Part shown: positions 1 through 8,452 of the stretch, in pieces | Layout: each line of letters opens with the position of its first letter | Numbering within the stretch: the first letter of the stretch is position 1 | Assembly: GCA_002364325.1 (NCBI GenBank) | Contig: DEXV01000007.1 | Coordinates: forward strand, 1-45,151 | DNA length: 45,151 nt | Direction: 5' to 3' | From: Gillisia sp. UBA3175 | GTDB taxonomy: Bacteria; Bacteroidota; Bacteroidia; Flavobacteriales; Flavobacteriaceae | Notes under the pieces: generated by a model | Seen by the model: the letters and a program-made list of their open reading frames with translations, nothing else | What the model was told of the DNA's origin: nothing | Database searches by the model: none | Position numbers and translations under genes: made by a program

Positions 1-134
1 GACAAGAACGTGTCCCTACTCCAAGCTACTAACATACGAGACAATAAAGTTGTGTACCATTGTAAAAAGACTCAGTGCAAACTCTGAACTAACAAAAGGA
101 AACAATCATAAAAGATAAAATAAAGAATAATACC

Positions 135-429
135 ATGGAAAAGAAAATTCAACTCATACCTTCCGAAGGAAAGAAAGCTGTTAGCATGAACAAATTAGTA
201 TGAAGCTTTGAAGAATGATTTATTAAATAATCTAAAGAAAAACGGTGAACTTACACATTTAGAATTATTGGATGCCATTACCGAAGATTTTCAAAATAAT
301 AAAATTAAATTTGAAGGTTCTATTAAGTTTATGGGAAACTTTATATTTTAGAGGGATACTCGTGTTATTTATTTAGATAATAACTTTCCCATTGTAAAAA
401 TTAAGGGATTTAAAAATAGCAATCAATAA
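135..429 (+). pseudogene. DUF6958-like protein remnant (frameshift and in-frame stop)
   Basis: A decayed small gene. The first frame (ATG at 135) gives MEKKIQLIPSEGKKAVSMNK and stops at 201. The next frame then continues with the segments YEALKNDLLNNLKKNGELTH and AITEDFQNNKIKFEGSI, hits TAG at 349-351 and runs on to 429. From memory, the pattern of an IQL-x-P-x-GKK start, a helical KY-x3-K stretch and a KFEGS motif matches the small DUF6958 family of about 95 residues. The part after the TAG no longer matches it. The break is visible in the sequence; the family name is recollection and less certain. Confidence 0.6.
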
Positions 430-619
430 TTCCAGTGGTTAATAATGGGTCTTTAGAATTCCCGCTTTTGCTATGGCTCATTCTCTTAACTTATATGTGT
501 AATTCCAGAGTGTCAAGGATCGTTTCAAAAGAAAAAACATGCCAACTCCCTGAAACTTCTAAAAAAGTTTAATTTTAAAAAATAAAGAGACGTCATTCTA
601 CCAATGCCCTTACTGCCGT

Positions 620-637
620 ATATACTTCGATGTATAT
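620..637. promoter_or_regulatory. near-perfect palindrome upstream of the aldo/keto reductase gene
   Basis: The 18-bp sequence ATATACTTCGATGTATAT is a palindrome except for one mismatched pair. It lies about 70 bp before the start at 705. It could be an operator for an unlinked regulator. No clear -7/-33 promoter was recognised beside it. Confidence 0.3.
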
Positions 638-704
638 TGTCATTTTAAAACAAGTCATTATTCATTCAACGAAATAAAGCTATTTAAGAAATTTCTAAAA
701 AATT

Positions 705-1547
705 ATGCGAAACTTAATCTTAAATGATGGGAATAAAATACCGATAGTAGGATTTGGAACCTACAAATCTAAGGATCATGAGGGAATGGAATCGGTCTTA
801 TCTGCTATCTCTAATGGTTATTCATTAATCGATACAGCAGCAATTTATGGGAATGAAGAAATAGTTGGTAAAGGAATTAAAGCAAGTGGAGTTTTAAGAA
901 AAGATATTTTTATAGCAACCAAATTATGGCGTGAAAGTTTAGGTTATAATTCAACAAAAATAGAATTTAAAAAATCCCTTAACAGACTTGATTTAGACTA
1001 CATTGACTTATACCTAATACACTGGCCTGCTAATGTTAAAAATTACGCCAATTGGCAAAAAACCAATTCTGATACTTGGCGCGCAATGGAAGAATTACAA
1101 GCTGAAGGCAAAATAAAATCTATTGGGGTAAGTAATTTTTTTCAAGAACATTTAGAAGCTTTATTTCAAACATCCAAAGTGATTCCAGCCATTAATCAAA
1201 TAGAATTTCACCCAGGTTATTGGCAACAGGAATTAGTGGAATTCTGTAAAAGACAAAACATAGTAGTTGAATCATGGTCGCCTTTGGCAAGAGGAAAAGT
1301 ATTTGGAAATGAAGTGTTGAAGGCAATCGCTAATAAACACAACAGGTCTGTTTCACAAGTTTGTTTGAGATGGATTATACAACACGATGTAATTGTTATT
1401 CCAAAATCAACATCACCCAGAAGAATCCAAGAAAATATGAATTTATTCGATTTTGAATTGAGTTCAGCAGAAATTGAACTTATTAATGACCTTCCAGAAA
1501 TGGGATTCAGCGGAGAATTACCAAACATTTGGCCAGACAGAATTTAA
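705..1547 (+). CDS. aldo/keto reductase
   Basis: NAD(P)H-dependent oxidoreductase of the aldo/keto reductase superfamily, which reduces aldehydes and ketones in the cytoplasm. The 280-residue length is typical. The catalytic tetrad is visible as D43 and Y48 (LIDTAAIYGNE), K73 (ATKLW) and H106 (LIHWP). The late motif VIPKSTSPRRIQEN (about residues 233-246) is the cofactor-binding loop. It resembles the 2,5-diketo-gluconate reductase/prostaglandin F synthase subgroup, but the substrate cannot be read from the sequence. It stands alone, with no operon partner within 180 bp. Confidence 0.93.
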   Translation: MRNLILNDGNKIPIVGFGTYKSKDHEGMESVLSAISNGYSLIDTAAIYGNEEIVGKGIKASGVLRKDIFIATKLWRESLGYNSTKIEFKKSLNRLDLDYIDLYLIHWPANVKNYANWQKTNSDTWRAMEELQAEGKIKSIGVSNFFQEHLEALFQTSKVIPAINQIEFHPGYWQQELVEFCKRQNIVVESWSPLARGKVFGNEVLKAIANKHNRSVSQVCLRWIIQHDVIVIPKSTSPRRIQENMNLFDFELSSAEIELINDLPEMGFSGELPNIWPDRI

Positions 1548-1732
1548 AAGGTTTGATAGGTTGGATAGCTTAACTAGCCGGCAATTTAGTCAATAGTGAT
1601 ATTTTAGATACAAATAGCTTCAAATACGATTCAAATAGGTGTATGAAAATGATCCTACTCTCCTCTGCGTTTTATACCCAAATCCGTCTTTCGAAAGCAA
1701 AAAAAACCGAACTTTAACCTAAAATAAGAATC

Positions 1733-2197
1733 ATGAAAAAAATAATAGCTCTTCTGATGTTTATTCAGTCGTTTGGATTAATATTTGGACAGGATAAAAA
1801 TGAAATTTCTGTAAACTTCAATCATTTCGCAATATCCGTAAAAGATGCTGACAAATCTGCCGAATTTTATAAAAATACTCTCAATCTTTTGGAGATAACC
1901 AACAGAACCGAAATTAATGGAATAAAGTGGTTATCCTTGGGGGAGGGAAAAGAATTACATCTCGTTTCGACTTTAAAAGATGAAATCAAAATAAATAAAG
2001 CTGTGCATTTGGCATTAAATACATCACAATTTGATTTACTAATTGCTAAGCTTAAATCTATGGAAATTGAATATTCCGATTGGCCTGGAAATCTGAATAA
2101 AATAAATATCAGAGCAGATGGAATTAAACAGGTTTACTTCCAGGACCCAGATGGATATTGGATTGAAGTAAATAGCGTAGAACAAAAAAGCAAATAA
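1733..2197 (+). CDS. secreted VOC (glyoxalase-like) family protein
   Basis: A 154-residue exported protein. Residues 1-19 form a Sec signal peptide ending near LIFGQ. A single vicinal-oxygen-chelate domain follows: it opens with NHFAISVKDADKSAEFY (about residues 30-46), has H57/E-rich strands in the middle, and closes with VYFQDPDGYWIEV, the usual C-terminal metal-ligand strand with a Glu. Family members include glyoxalase I and ring-cleaving dioxygenases, and the substrate is not predictable. The periplasmic location is unusual for this fold. No operon partner is visible. Confidence 0.85.
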   Translation: MKKIIALLMFIQSFGLIFGQDKNEISVNFNHFAISVKDADKSAEFYKNTLNLLEITNRTEINGIKWLSLGEGKELHLVSTLKDEIKINKAVHLALNTSQFDLLIAKLKSMEIEYSDWPGNLNKINIRADGIKQVYFQDPDGYWIEVNSVEQKSK

Positions 2198-2573
2198 ATG
2201 CCAGTGCATAACCACGATTATCGCAAAAGTGGTCAATTGAGTCAAAATTGAGGTTTTAGAGACCAGGTAACAAAAATCAAAGTCAACAGATATATTTAAT
2301 TAGACCCTCATCAAGAATTTTTTATAAAATGCTTTAAACAAAAAATTAATTAATAAAACGATCTGTCTGAAGCGGCTATAGAGCATATGGTATTGAATTC
2401 TATCACCAATGGTATTATTATACATACTAAATCGCTAAATTCTTTTTGATTTAGTTATTGAAAAAAAAATTAAAACTAAAAAATAGACTTTATCTTTGGT
2501 GTTTCTTAAATTCTGTCGATATTCCGAACAATACAAATCCTGTCAATATTATCTACTATTTTTTTTCTTATAG
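2198..2573. other. 376-bp intergenic region with dispersed repeat copy
   Basis: No credible gene. It contains one copy of the degenerate TTTTAGAGAC-type repeat (about 2215-2272). Further on it is AT-rich, with a TATCTTTG box at 2491-2498 that could be the -7 element for the downstream monooxygenase gene, although no TTG lies at the right distance upstream. Confidence 0.5.
2215..2272 (+). repeat. dispersed degenerate repeat, copy at 2.2 kb
   Basis: Contains TTTTAGAGACCAGGTAA (2254-2270). This matches 6855-6871 with two mismatches, and its first ten bases recur exactly at 17789-17798 and 28153-28162. It is preceded by ATCGCAAAAG, also found in the copy near 13.2 kb. It may be the worn end of a mobile element. 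Confidence 0.4.
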
Positions 2574-4067
2574 ATGGGTTTCAAGATCAAGTTTAATAAT
2601 GAGGAGGTGAAAAAGGTAGAAAATTCAGCCGCTAGCTGGACAATTTGTACGGAATGTCAGGGACTCGGCAAAAAAAGCCGGAGGCTTCGCAAGAAAGTAA
2701 AAATCCGCTACCAAAAGGCCTTAGATCAATTTGAAAAAACAAAGGGTGAAGGAATAGCTCCAGTTCGTCCTAAGCGACACCTCGATCCATGCCTCAACTG
2801 TGATGGATCTGGATTAGTTCAATCTGCTAGCCACCCTGAAGAAGATAAAGTAAACTACCCTAAGGTGGCCATTATTGGTGGTGGTATCGGAGGAGCAGCT
2901 CTAGCTGTGGCTTGTTTACACCGCGGGATCCCTTTTACCCTTTATGAGCGCGATAAAAGCTTTGATGCTAGATCTCAGGGCTATGGCCTCACTTTGCAAC
3001 AAGCGAGTAAAGCTATCGAGGGCTTGGGCATTTTTTCGTTAGAAGAAGGTGTAATTTCCACAAGACATGTGGTTCATACCACAGAAGGAAAAGTTATCGG
3101 TGAGTGGGGAAATAGAAAGTGGATACAGTCAGAGATTAAAACCTCTCCCAAGCGCACCAATGTACATATCTCGCGGCAATCTTTACGCTTAGCGCTACTT
3201 GAGCAACTCGGTGGAAACGATACGGTACAGTGGGGACATCAATTAATAGATTTTCAGGAATGTGAGGGAAAAGGTATTGATATCAGATTTCAAGTAAACG
3301 GTAAAATTAAGAGCGCCACGGCTGATATTCTAGTTGGAGCCGATGGTATTCGTAGTTCCGTGCGTGAGCAGCTTATTGGTGAGGATATTTCCCCTTTACG
3401 TTACCTGGGTTGTATTGTGATATTGGGTATTTGTCCTTTGGCGGCTCTTGAAGGGGTGGATAGTACTTTGTTAGACTCAGCAACAGTATTTCAAACCGCC
3501 AATGGCAATGAGCGAATTTATATGATGCCTTATTCATCAGATTCGGTTATGTGGCAACTTAGCTTCCCAATGCCAGAAAAAGAGGCTAAGGCCTTAAGTG
3601 CTCAAGGACCTCAAGCTCTCAAGGAAGAAGCTTGTCGCAGAACTCAGTGGCATGATCCAATTCCTCAGATCTTAACTAAGACCTTAGTATCGAAGGTTTC
3701 AGGCTATCCTGTGTATGACCGAGAATTACTCGATTCAAAATTATTAGAAAAAGCAGGGCAAGTGACGCTAATTGGAGATGCTGCACATCCAATGAGTCCA
3801 TTTAAAGGACAGGGGGCGAATCAGGCACTGCTAGACGCGCTTGCACTTGCTCGTGGTATTTCAAGAGGATGTAGACCATTATCTCAATGGAGAAAAGCTG
3901 GAGTAAGGGAAAGTGTATTAACTAAGTTTGAATCAGAAATGTTGGACCGCAGTGCTTCCAAAGTGAAAGATTCAGCAAGGGCTGCACAATTCCTACATTC
4001 AGAAATTGTTCTGCATGAGAGCGATGGGCCGAGAGGACGGTGTTTAAAGAAAAAAGATTCAAAATAA
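2574..4067 (+). CDS. FAD-dependent monooxygenase with N-terminal DnaJ-type cysteine motifs
   Basis: A 497-residue protein in two parts. Residues 22-82 hold two CxxCxGxG repeats (C25/C28 in CTECQGLG, C73/C76 in CLNCDGSG) around a basic linker. They resemble half of a DnaJ zinc-finger domain and would bind one metal ion. From about residue 97 it is a class A flavoprotein hydroxylase: GGGIGG dinucleotide motif at 102-107 with E125 binding ADP-ribose, a central ILVGADGIRSSVR motif, and LIGDAAHPMSPFKGQGAN near residue 400 for FAD. The substrate is unknown; TetX/UbiH-like enzymes are the nearest class. Codon use is richer in G/C-ending codons than its neighbours, which suggests transfer. Confidence 0.85.
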   Translation: MGFKIKFNNEEVKKVENSAASWTICTECQGLGKKSRRLRKKVKIRYQKALDQFEKTKGEGIAPVRPKRHLDPCLNCDGSGLVQSASHPEEDKVNYPKVAIIGGGIGGAALAVACLHRGIPFTLYERDKSFDARSQGYGLTLQQASKAIEGLGIFSLEEGVISTRHVVHTTEGKVIGEWGNRKWIQSEIKTSPKRTNVHISRQSLRLALLEQLGGNDTVQWGHQLIDFQECEGKGIDIRFQVNGKIKSATADILVGADGIRSSVREQLIGEDISPLRYLGCIVILGICPLAALEGVDSTLLDSATVFQTANGNERIYMMPYSSDSVMWQLSFPMPEKEAKALSAQGPQALKEEACRRTQWHDPIPQILTKTLVSKVSGYPVYDRELLDSKLLEKAGQVTLIGDAAHPMSPFKGQGANQALLDALALARGISRGCRPLSQWRKAGVRESVLTKFESEMLDRSASKVKDSARAAQFLHSEIVLHESDGPRGRCLKKKDSK

Positions 4068-4177
4068 GTCACTTCTACCTAACTTAAATAATGGAAAAAG
4101 TTCAAATGTCTCACCTCCAGATTCCATTTATTAATCAATGCCATAATTTACATAAAGCATTTAAATTTAGAATAGAA

Positions 4178-4306
4178 TTAAATTTCATCTCCCCTAAATT
4201 CTATAATATCTCCAAGCTTACATTCTAAAAATTGACATATCGTATCTAAATGGATTACACCAATTAGCATTTCTGTTAATTGGGTAGTAATGTGCTTTGC
4301 TTGCAA
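4178..4306 (-). pseudogene. remnant of an XRE/HTH_26-type regulator (C-terminal part)
   Basis: On the minus strand, 43 codons stay open up to a stop whose complement is at 4178-4180. The end reads IHLDTICQFLECKLGDIIEF, the usual last helix pair of small Cro/CI-type regulators (LDTLxKLCxFLxCxxGDIIE). There is no suitable start codon, and the N-terminal recognition helices are degenerate, so I read this as a relic. A very divergent or TTG-started gene is possible but unlikely. Confidence 0.5.
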
Positions 4307-4327
4307 TATTTATCAGTGCTATATTTG
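4297..4327 (+). promoter_or_regulatory. Bacteroidota-type promoter for the ClC gene
   Basis: TTG at 4297-4299, a 20-bp spacer, then TATATTTG at 4320-4327. This fits the TTG-N19-21-TAnnTTTG consensus. Transcription would start around 4334, a few bases before the GTG at 4342, so the mRNA would be nearly leaderless. Confidence 0.55.
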
Positions 4328-4341
4328 CCAAAAATTAAAAG

Positions 4342-5625
4342 GTGAAGCTGAAAAGAAGACGAAAATTAATCACGTATTTAAATATTTTGGATCAACCCAT
4401 TAAATTTAACCCGTTCGTATTTAGTCGAACTTTTTTGTTATGGGCAATTCTAGGATTGATTGGAGGACTTATAGCTGGGATATATTGGATTATTCTTGAG
4501 TATTTAACACATAAAATTGCCGTTTTCGAAGGTTGGGAAGTTATCCCCGTAATGTCCGTTTGTGGGCTTTTAGCAGGATTAATTATTCATGTTATTGGAG
4601 ACCCCGGAGAAATTCACTTGATTGTAGATAACATTAAATTCAATAAAGGAAAACTTGACCCCAAGAATAATCCCTCTATGATATTATCATCTTTACTTTG
4701 TGTTGCATCTGGAGGAAGCCTTGGTCCTGAAGCTCCTCTGGTTCAAGTGACAGGATCTACTGGAACATGGCTAGGGAAAATATTTAGACTAAAAGGTGAA
4801 GAATTGAGATCTTTAAGCATTGCAGGAATGGCATCTGGATTTACTGCTTTATTTGGTGCACCTTTAGGCGGAAGTTTATTTTCATTAGAAATTTTACATC
4901 ATAAACATGCGCTGGAATATTACAAAGCAATTATTCCTGCCCTAGTTGCAAGTTGTTTCAGTTATATAATTTTCGCTTTGATCGTTCACCTTGGACTTGG
5001 TGCTGTTTGGGACTTATCAACTTACGAATATTCTGGCGTGTTCGATTTTGGATTTGCAATTCTTTTCGCTATTGCAGCTACTGCCATTGGATGGGGATTT
5101 ATTTATTGTGTTAAATTTTTTAAAAGCCTATTTGAAAAACGACCAATCCCAATATATATTAAAACATTAATCGGCGGAATCTTACTTGGAATAATATCCT
5201 ATTACTTTCCGCTGACCAGATATTTTGGTCATCATGAAATAAATGAACTATTAACAAATGATCTTGATATAAACCTTTTAATTTTAATTTTAATTTTTAA
5301 AATAGTTGCCATTTCAATTACGGTGACTTCAGGTTGGAGAGGTGGTTTTATTATTCCCTTATTTTTTGTGGGAGCAACATTGGGATTGATCATTCATCAA
5401 TTATTTCCCATTACTAATCTTACTTTGGCCATTATAAGTTGTATGGCAGCAATTAATGTTTGTGTAACTCGAACACCTATGAGTACAACAATTTTGTTAG
5501 CAACGCTTACCGGTTTTTCTTACTTTATACCGATTCTATTCGCGAGTTTGACAGGTTATTTCTTAGCTCCAAAAATTCCTTTTATTAGTTCACAGATGGG
5601 AAATGGAGATAAAATACGCAAGTAA
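4342..5625 (+). CDS. ClC-type chloride channel/antiporter
   Basis: A 427-residue polytopic membrane protein of the voltage-gated chloride channel family, starting at GTG. Signature segments are in order: GGSLGPEAPLVQ (about residues 124-135), where E130 aligns with the gating glutamate of the GxEGP motif; the helix AGMASGFTALFGAPLGG; and a late SGWRGGFIIPLFF equivalent to GxFxP. This gives a canonical selectivity filter apart from GPEAP in place of GREGP. There is no C-terminal CBS domain, so it is a short bacterial type. Whether it carries chloride, fluoride or another anion cannot be decided. It is monocistronic with its own promoter just upstream. Confidence 0.92.
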   Translation: MKLKRRRKLITYLNILDQPIKFNPFVFSRTFLLWAILGLIGGLIAGIYWIILEYLTHKIAVFEGWEVIPVMSVCGLLAGLIIHVIGDPGEIHLIVDNIKFNKGKLDPKNNPSMILSSLLCVASGGSLGPEAPLVQVTGSTGTWLGKIFRLKGEELRSLSIAGMASGFTALFGAPLGGSLFSLEILHHKHALEYYKAIIPALVASCFSYIIFALIVHLGLGAVWDLSTYEYSGVFDFGFAILFAIAATAIGWGFIYCVKFFKSLFEKRPIPIYIKTLIGGILLGIISYYFPLTRYFGHHEINELLTNDLDINLLILILIFKIVAISITVTSGWRGGFIIPLFFVGATLGLIIHQLFPITNLTLAIISCMAAINVCVTRTPMSTTILLATLTGFSYFIPILFASLTGYFLAPKIPFISSQMGNGDKIRK

Positions 5626-5771
5626 CATAGGTTACTGCAAGTAGCGGGCAGTCCGATGGAGAATGAACATTTAGACAATTTGCAGGTGGACAACTACAAA
5701 GGATTTTATAAACTTACCTATAAATAACTTTAGTAAAGAAAACTTAGTCTCAACTTCATTATTTTTACAAA

Positions 5772-6830
5772 ATGATCATAATAATTGGAGCAGGCTTATC
5801 CGGTCTTTTAACAGCTTACCGTCTTAAAAAAGAAGGTATTCCATTTAAAATTCTTGAAGCAAGAACTAGAGTTGGTGGAAGAATAAATACGAATTATGGA
5901 ACAAACAATACACCTGTTGAAATGGGTGCAACATGGTTTGGAGATCAACATACACATCTCATCGCATTGTTGAAGGAATTAGGAATAAATTACTTTGAAC
6001 AATTTATGGATGGTACGGTATTTTTTCAGCCATTTTCTAGTTCCCAAGCAGAATCTATTCAAATTCCTAGTCAGCCCCCTAGTTACCGAATTTCTGGTGG
6101 AACCTCCAATCTTATAAACACGTTATATCAAAAATTAGATAAGGATGAAGTATTGCTGGATCAACCTGTCACAGAAATAAAATTCTATGAAAATTCTTTT
6201 CAAGTAGTTGCAAAGGATATTTTTAAAGGAAACACTGTTATTTTGTCCATACCTCCTAAATTATGGTCTAAAAAGATCCTTTTTGAGCCTCTTTTACCAT
6301 CTAATTTAATGAAGATCGCTTCACAAACACATACTTGGATGGAAGACTCCATTAAGGTAGCTATAACCTATGAGCAACCTTTTTGGCAACAACAAAATCT
6401 ATCTGGAACTATGTTCAGTAATACGGGACCTGTTACCGAACTTTATGACCATTGTGATCATAATAGATCTAAATATGCTCTTTGTGGATTTATAAATTCT
6501 TCCCTTCAGAATCTAGTTTATAAAGAAAGACGAGCTAATGTTATTAATCAATTGATAAATGTTTTTGGTGAGAAAGCTGGAGATTTTATTGATTATGAGG
6601 AATGCATCTGGAGCAAGGAAGAAAACACTTTTGAAGAATCCGAAATCGCTCTATTTCCTCATCAAAACAACGGAAACCCTATTTTTAGTAAAACTTTCTT
6701 TAATGACAAATTATTAATTTCAAGTTCTGAATCTGCTTTGGAATTTCCAGGCTATATGAATGGCGCGGTATATTCGGCAAATGTAACCGCTAGAAAAATA
6801 ATTAGCACTAATCTCGAAAACCAGAAATAA
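5772..6830 (+). CDS. flavin-containing amine oxidase
   Basis: A 352-residue FAD-binding oxidoreductase. It starts directly with the Rossmann motif IIIIGAGLSGLLTAY (GxGxxG at residues 6-11), followed by ILEARTRVGGRINT, the second ADP-binding glutamate and the GG motif. The C-terminal FAD contact is GYMNGAVYSANVTA. It belongs to the monoamine oxidase/NAD(P)-binding Rossmann flavoprotein family and is shorter than the usual 420-450 residues. There is no signal peptide, and the substrate is unknown. It is flanked by intergenic stretches of 146 and about 220 bp, so it is probably transcribed alone. Confidence 0.88.
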   Translation: MIIIIGAGLSGLLTAYRLKKEGIPFKILEARTRVGGRINTNYGTNNTPVEMGATWFGDQHTHLIALLKELGINYFEQFMDGTVFFQPFSSSQAESIQIPSQPPSYRISGGTSNLINTLYQKLDKDEVLLDQPVTEIKFYENSFQVVAKDIFKGNTVILSIPPKLWSKKILFEPLLPSNLMKIASQTHTWMEDSIKVAITYEQPFWQQQNLSGTMFSNTGPVTELYDHCDHNRSKYALCGFINSSLQNLVYKERRANVINQLINVFGEKAGDFIDYEECIWSKEENTFEESEIALFPHQNNGNPIFSKTFFNDKLLISSSESALEFPGYMNGAVYSANVTARKIISTNLENQK

Positions 6831-6846
6831 TGTACATTATGATGAC

Positions 6847-6872
6847 AAATGATATTTTAGATCCCAGGTAAA
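6847..6872 (+). repeat. dispersed degenerate repeat, copy at 6.85 kb
   Basis: GATATTTTAGATCCCAGGTAA at 6851-6871 shares 15 of 17 bases with 2254-2270 and an exact GATATTTTAGA with 1598-1608 and 17785-17795. Confidence 0.4.
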
Positions 6873-7051
6873 AAACTATGTAGCCAACAACTGCTATATC
6901 TATTATGTCAAATGCCTAATTGCGAAACCTCAGGGATTTAAGTCTAAATCATAAAATTGTACCGAGAAAACACTTAAAACATTATCACCTTTAACTAAAT
7001 AAAAAAAGCCCCGAATTATCGAAGCTGTTTTTAATCAATGTAAATACCTTA

Positions 7052-7564
7052 TTACTTTGGCATTATTACACTATCTATTACATGAATCAACCCATTACTT
7101 CCCATCACATCTGTAGCTATAATTTCACTATAATTGCCATTTACATCTTTCAACCAAATTTTCCCGTCCTTTTGAATAACTGTTACCACTTGACCATTTA
7201 ATGCTTTTAATTCTACCGTACCATTTCCTTCCTTTAAAGCTGCAACAACATCTGTTGCAGTTAATTTGCCAGAGATTACGTGATAAGTTAAAATATTAGC
7301 CAATGCTTTTTGATTCTTTTCTTTTAATAAAGAGTTCAAGGTTTCAGAATCAATTTTAGCGAAAGCGCTATTCGTTGGAGCAAATACAGTAAAAGGTCCA
7401 TCTCCTTGTAAAGCACTAATTAAATCGGCAGCAGTTAATGCAGTCACTAAAGTTGAAAAATCTTCGTTCCCAACGGCAACATCTACTATTGTTCCTTGGG
7501 CAGTAGCATTTTTAGATAAAGCTACAGTCATTATAATGGTTAAAATAAGCATTAATTTTTTCAT
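7052..7564 (-). CDS. secreted fasciclin-domain protein
   Basis: A 170-residue protein with a Sec signal peptide (residues 1-22, ending NATAQ) and one fasciclin (FAS1) domain filling the rest. FAS1 landmarks are FSTLVTALTAADL, the GPFTVFAPTNSAFAKI box, the YHVISG strand and the closing GLIHVIDSVIMP. Such single-domain proteins are exported adhesion or surface proteins of unclear role in Bacteroidota. It is monocistronic and points toward the amine oxidase gene. A likely promoter lies about 30 bp upstream of its start. Confidence 0.93.
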   Translation of the reverse strand: MKKLMLILTIIMTVALSKNATAQGTIVDVAVGNEDFSTLVTALTAADLISALQGDGPFTVFAPTNSAFAKIDSETLNSLLKEKNQKALANILTYHVISGKLTATDVVAALKEGNGTVELKALNGQVVTVIQKDGKIWLKDVNGNYSEIIATDVMGSNGLIHVIDSVIMPK

Positions 7565-7595
7565 AATTTAAGGTTTTAATTATTTAATTGATAAG

Positions 7596-7627
7596 CAAAT
7601 ATATGCTAATAGTTTTATTTTGTCTAA
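7596..7627 (-). promoter_or_regulatory. promoter of the fasciclin gene
   Basis: On the minus strand TATATTTG (complement of 7596-7603) matches the Bacteroidota -7 box. A TTAGAC element about 20 bp upstream (complement within 7622-7627) is a partial -33 match. The leader would be about 25 nt. Confidence 0.45.
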
Positions 7628-7781
7628 CTTTTTTATTTTTTTGTTAAACAAATAATTTAGTAATCCTCTCTAAGTATTTATTTAAAATACCATATGCTTC
7701 AAAACCTATTTTTCTACAATAAAATAAGATTTGATACATAAAAATTAAGGAAGATTAAAACTAGGTGATCTGAAATAAAAG

Positions 7782-8193
7782 GCTCCTATCGAGTTTGATT
7801 ATCCTAAATTGATAAAAATGGCCGAAAACTCCCGGTCACCTGTAACTTTACAATTCTTAAAAGACAATTCTAAAAGCCAAGAAAAATTTAACGATCTAAG
7901 TTTATTAGGAAAATTTAAAGCTTTGAACTCGGCAGAGTGGAGATCTGAAACTTTAAATATTACAATTATTTAGCTACCATGCACAGCGAATAAATTTGGA
8001 AGGAGTAGAATTTGTATCAGAATTTTACAAAAGGAATTTGGCTATTTATTCCAATTTTTATGAGGTTCCAAAAGATAAATCAGATCGTATCCTAATATTC
8101 CTTGGTGGAACAAATTCCGCGTTTCTAGATATATTTCTAAAAAATGACATAAACTTTAAGTTAGTAGATCCAAAAGACTATGTAGTAGAATAA
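7782..8193 (+). pseudogene. DUF5694-like protein, C-terminal remnant with frameshift
   Basis: Two adjoining frames carry one protein. The first, from 7782 to the TAG at 7971-7973, reads APIEFDYPKLIKMAENSRSP then LGKFKALNSAEWRSETLN. The second begins near 7972 with SYHAQRINLEGVEFVSEFY and ends at 8193 with DRILIFLGGTNSAFLDIF and NFKLVDPKDYV. The end matches the DRxLxIxGxxHxxxL...FxLVDPxxYL closure of DUF5694 (TraB/GumN-like) proteins as I remember them, with Asn in place of the expected His. The N-terminal half (about 150 residues) is missing, and one base appears lost near 7965. Not functional. Confidence 0.72.
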
Positions 8194-8452
8194 AAAACGC
8201 TGCCAAAATGTTTACAATTAAATAGGGTGTGTTTATTTAAAAATTTATAATATAAAACAGCAAGTCCAGTTCAATTTAATTTTGAATCCAGATGATTTTC
8301 AACAATATATTTTCCGAAATAAGCAACCAAGATAAATTCATTAATTTTATTATTAGGAATTAGTCCTAAGTGGGAAAATAGGATTTGTAAAATTCTTACT
8401 TTTATTAAGCCTTTCTGTTTTTACATTTTTAAGAATATATACTAAATTTTAT

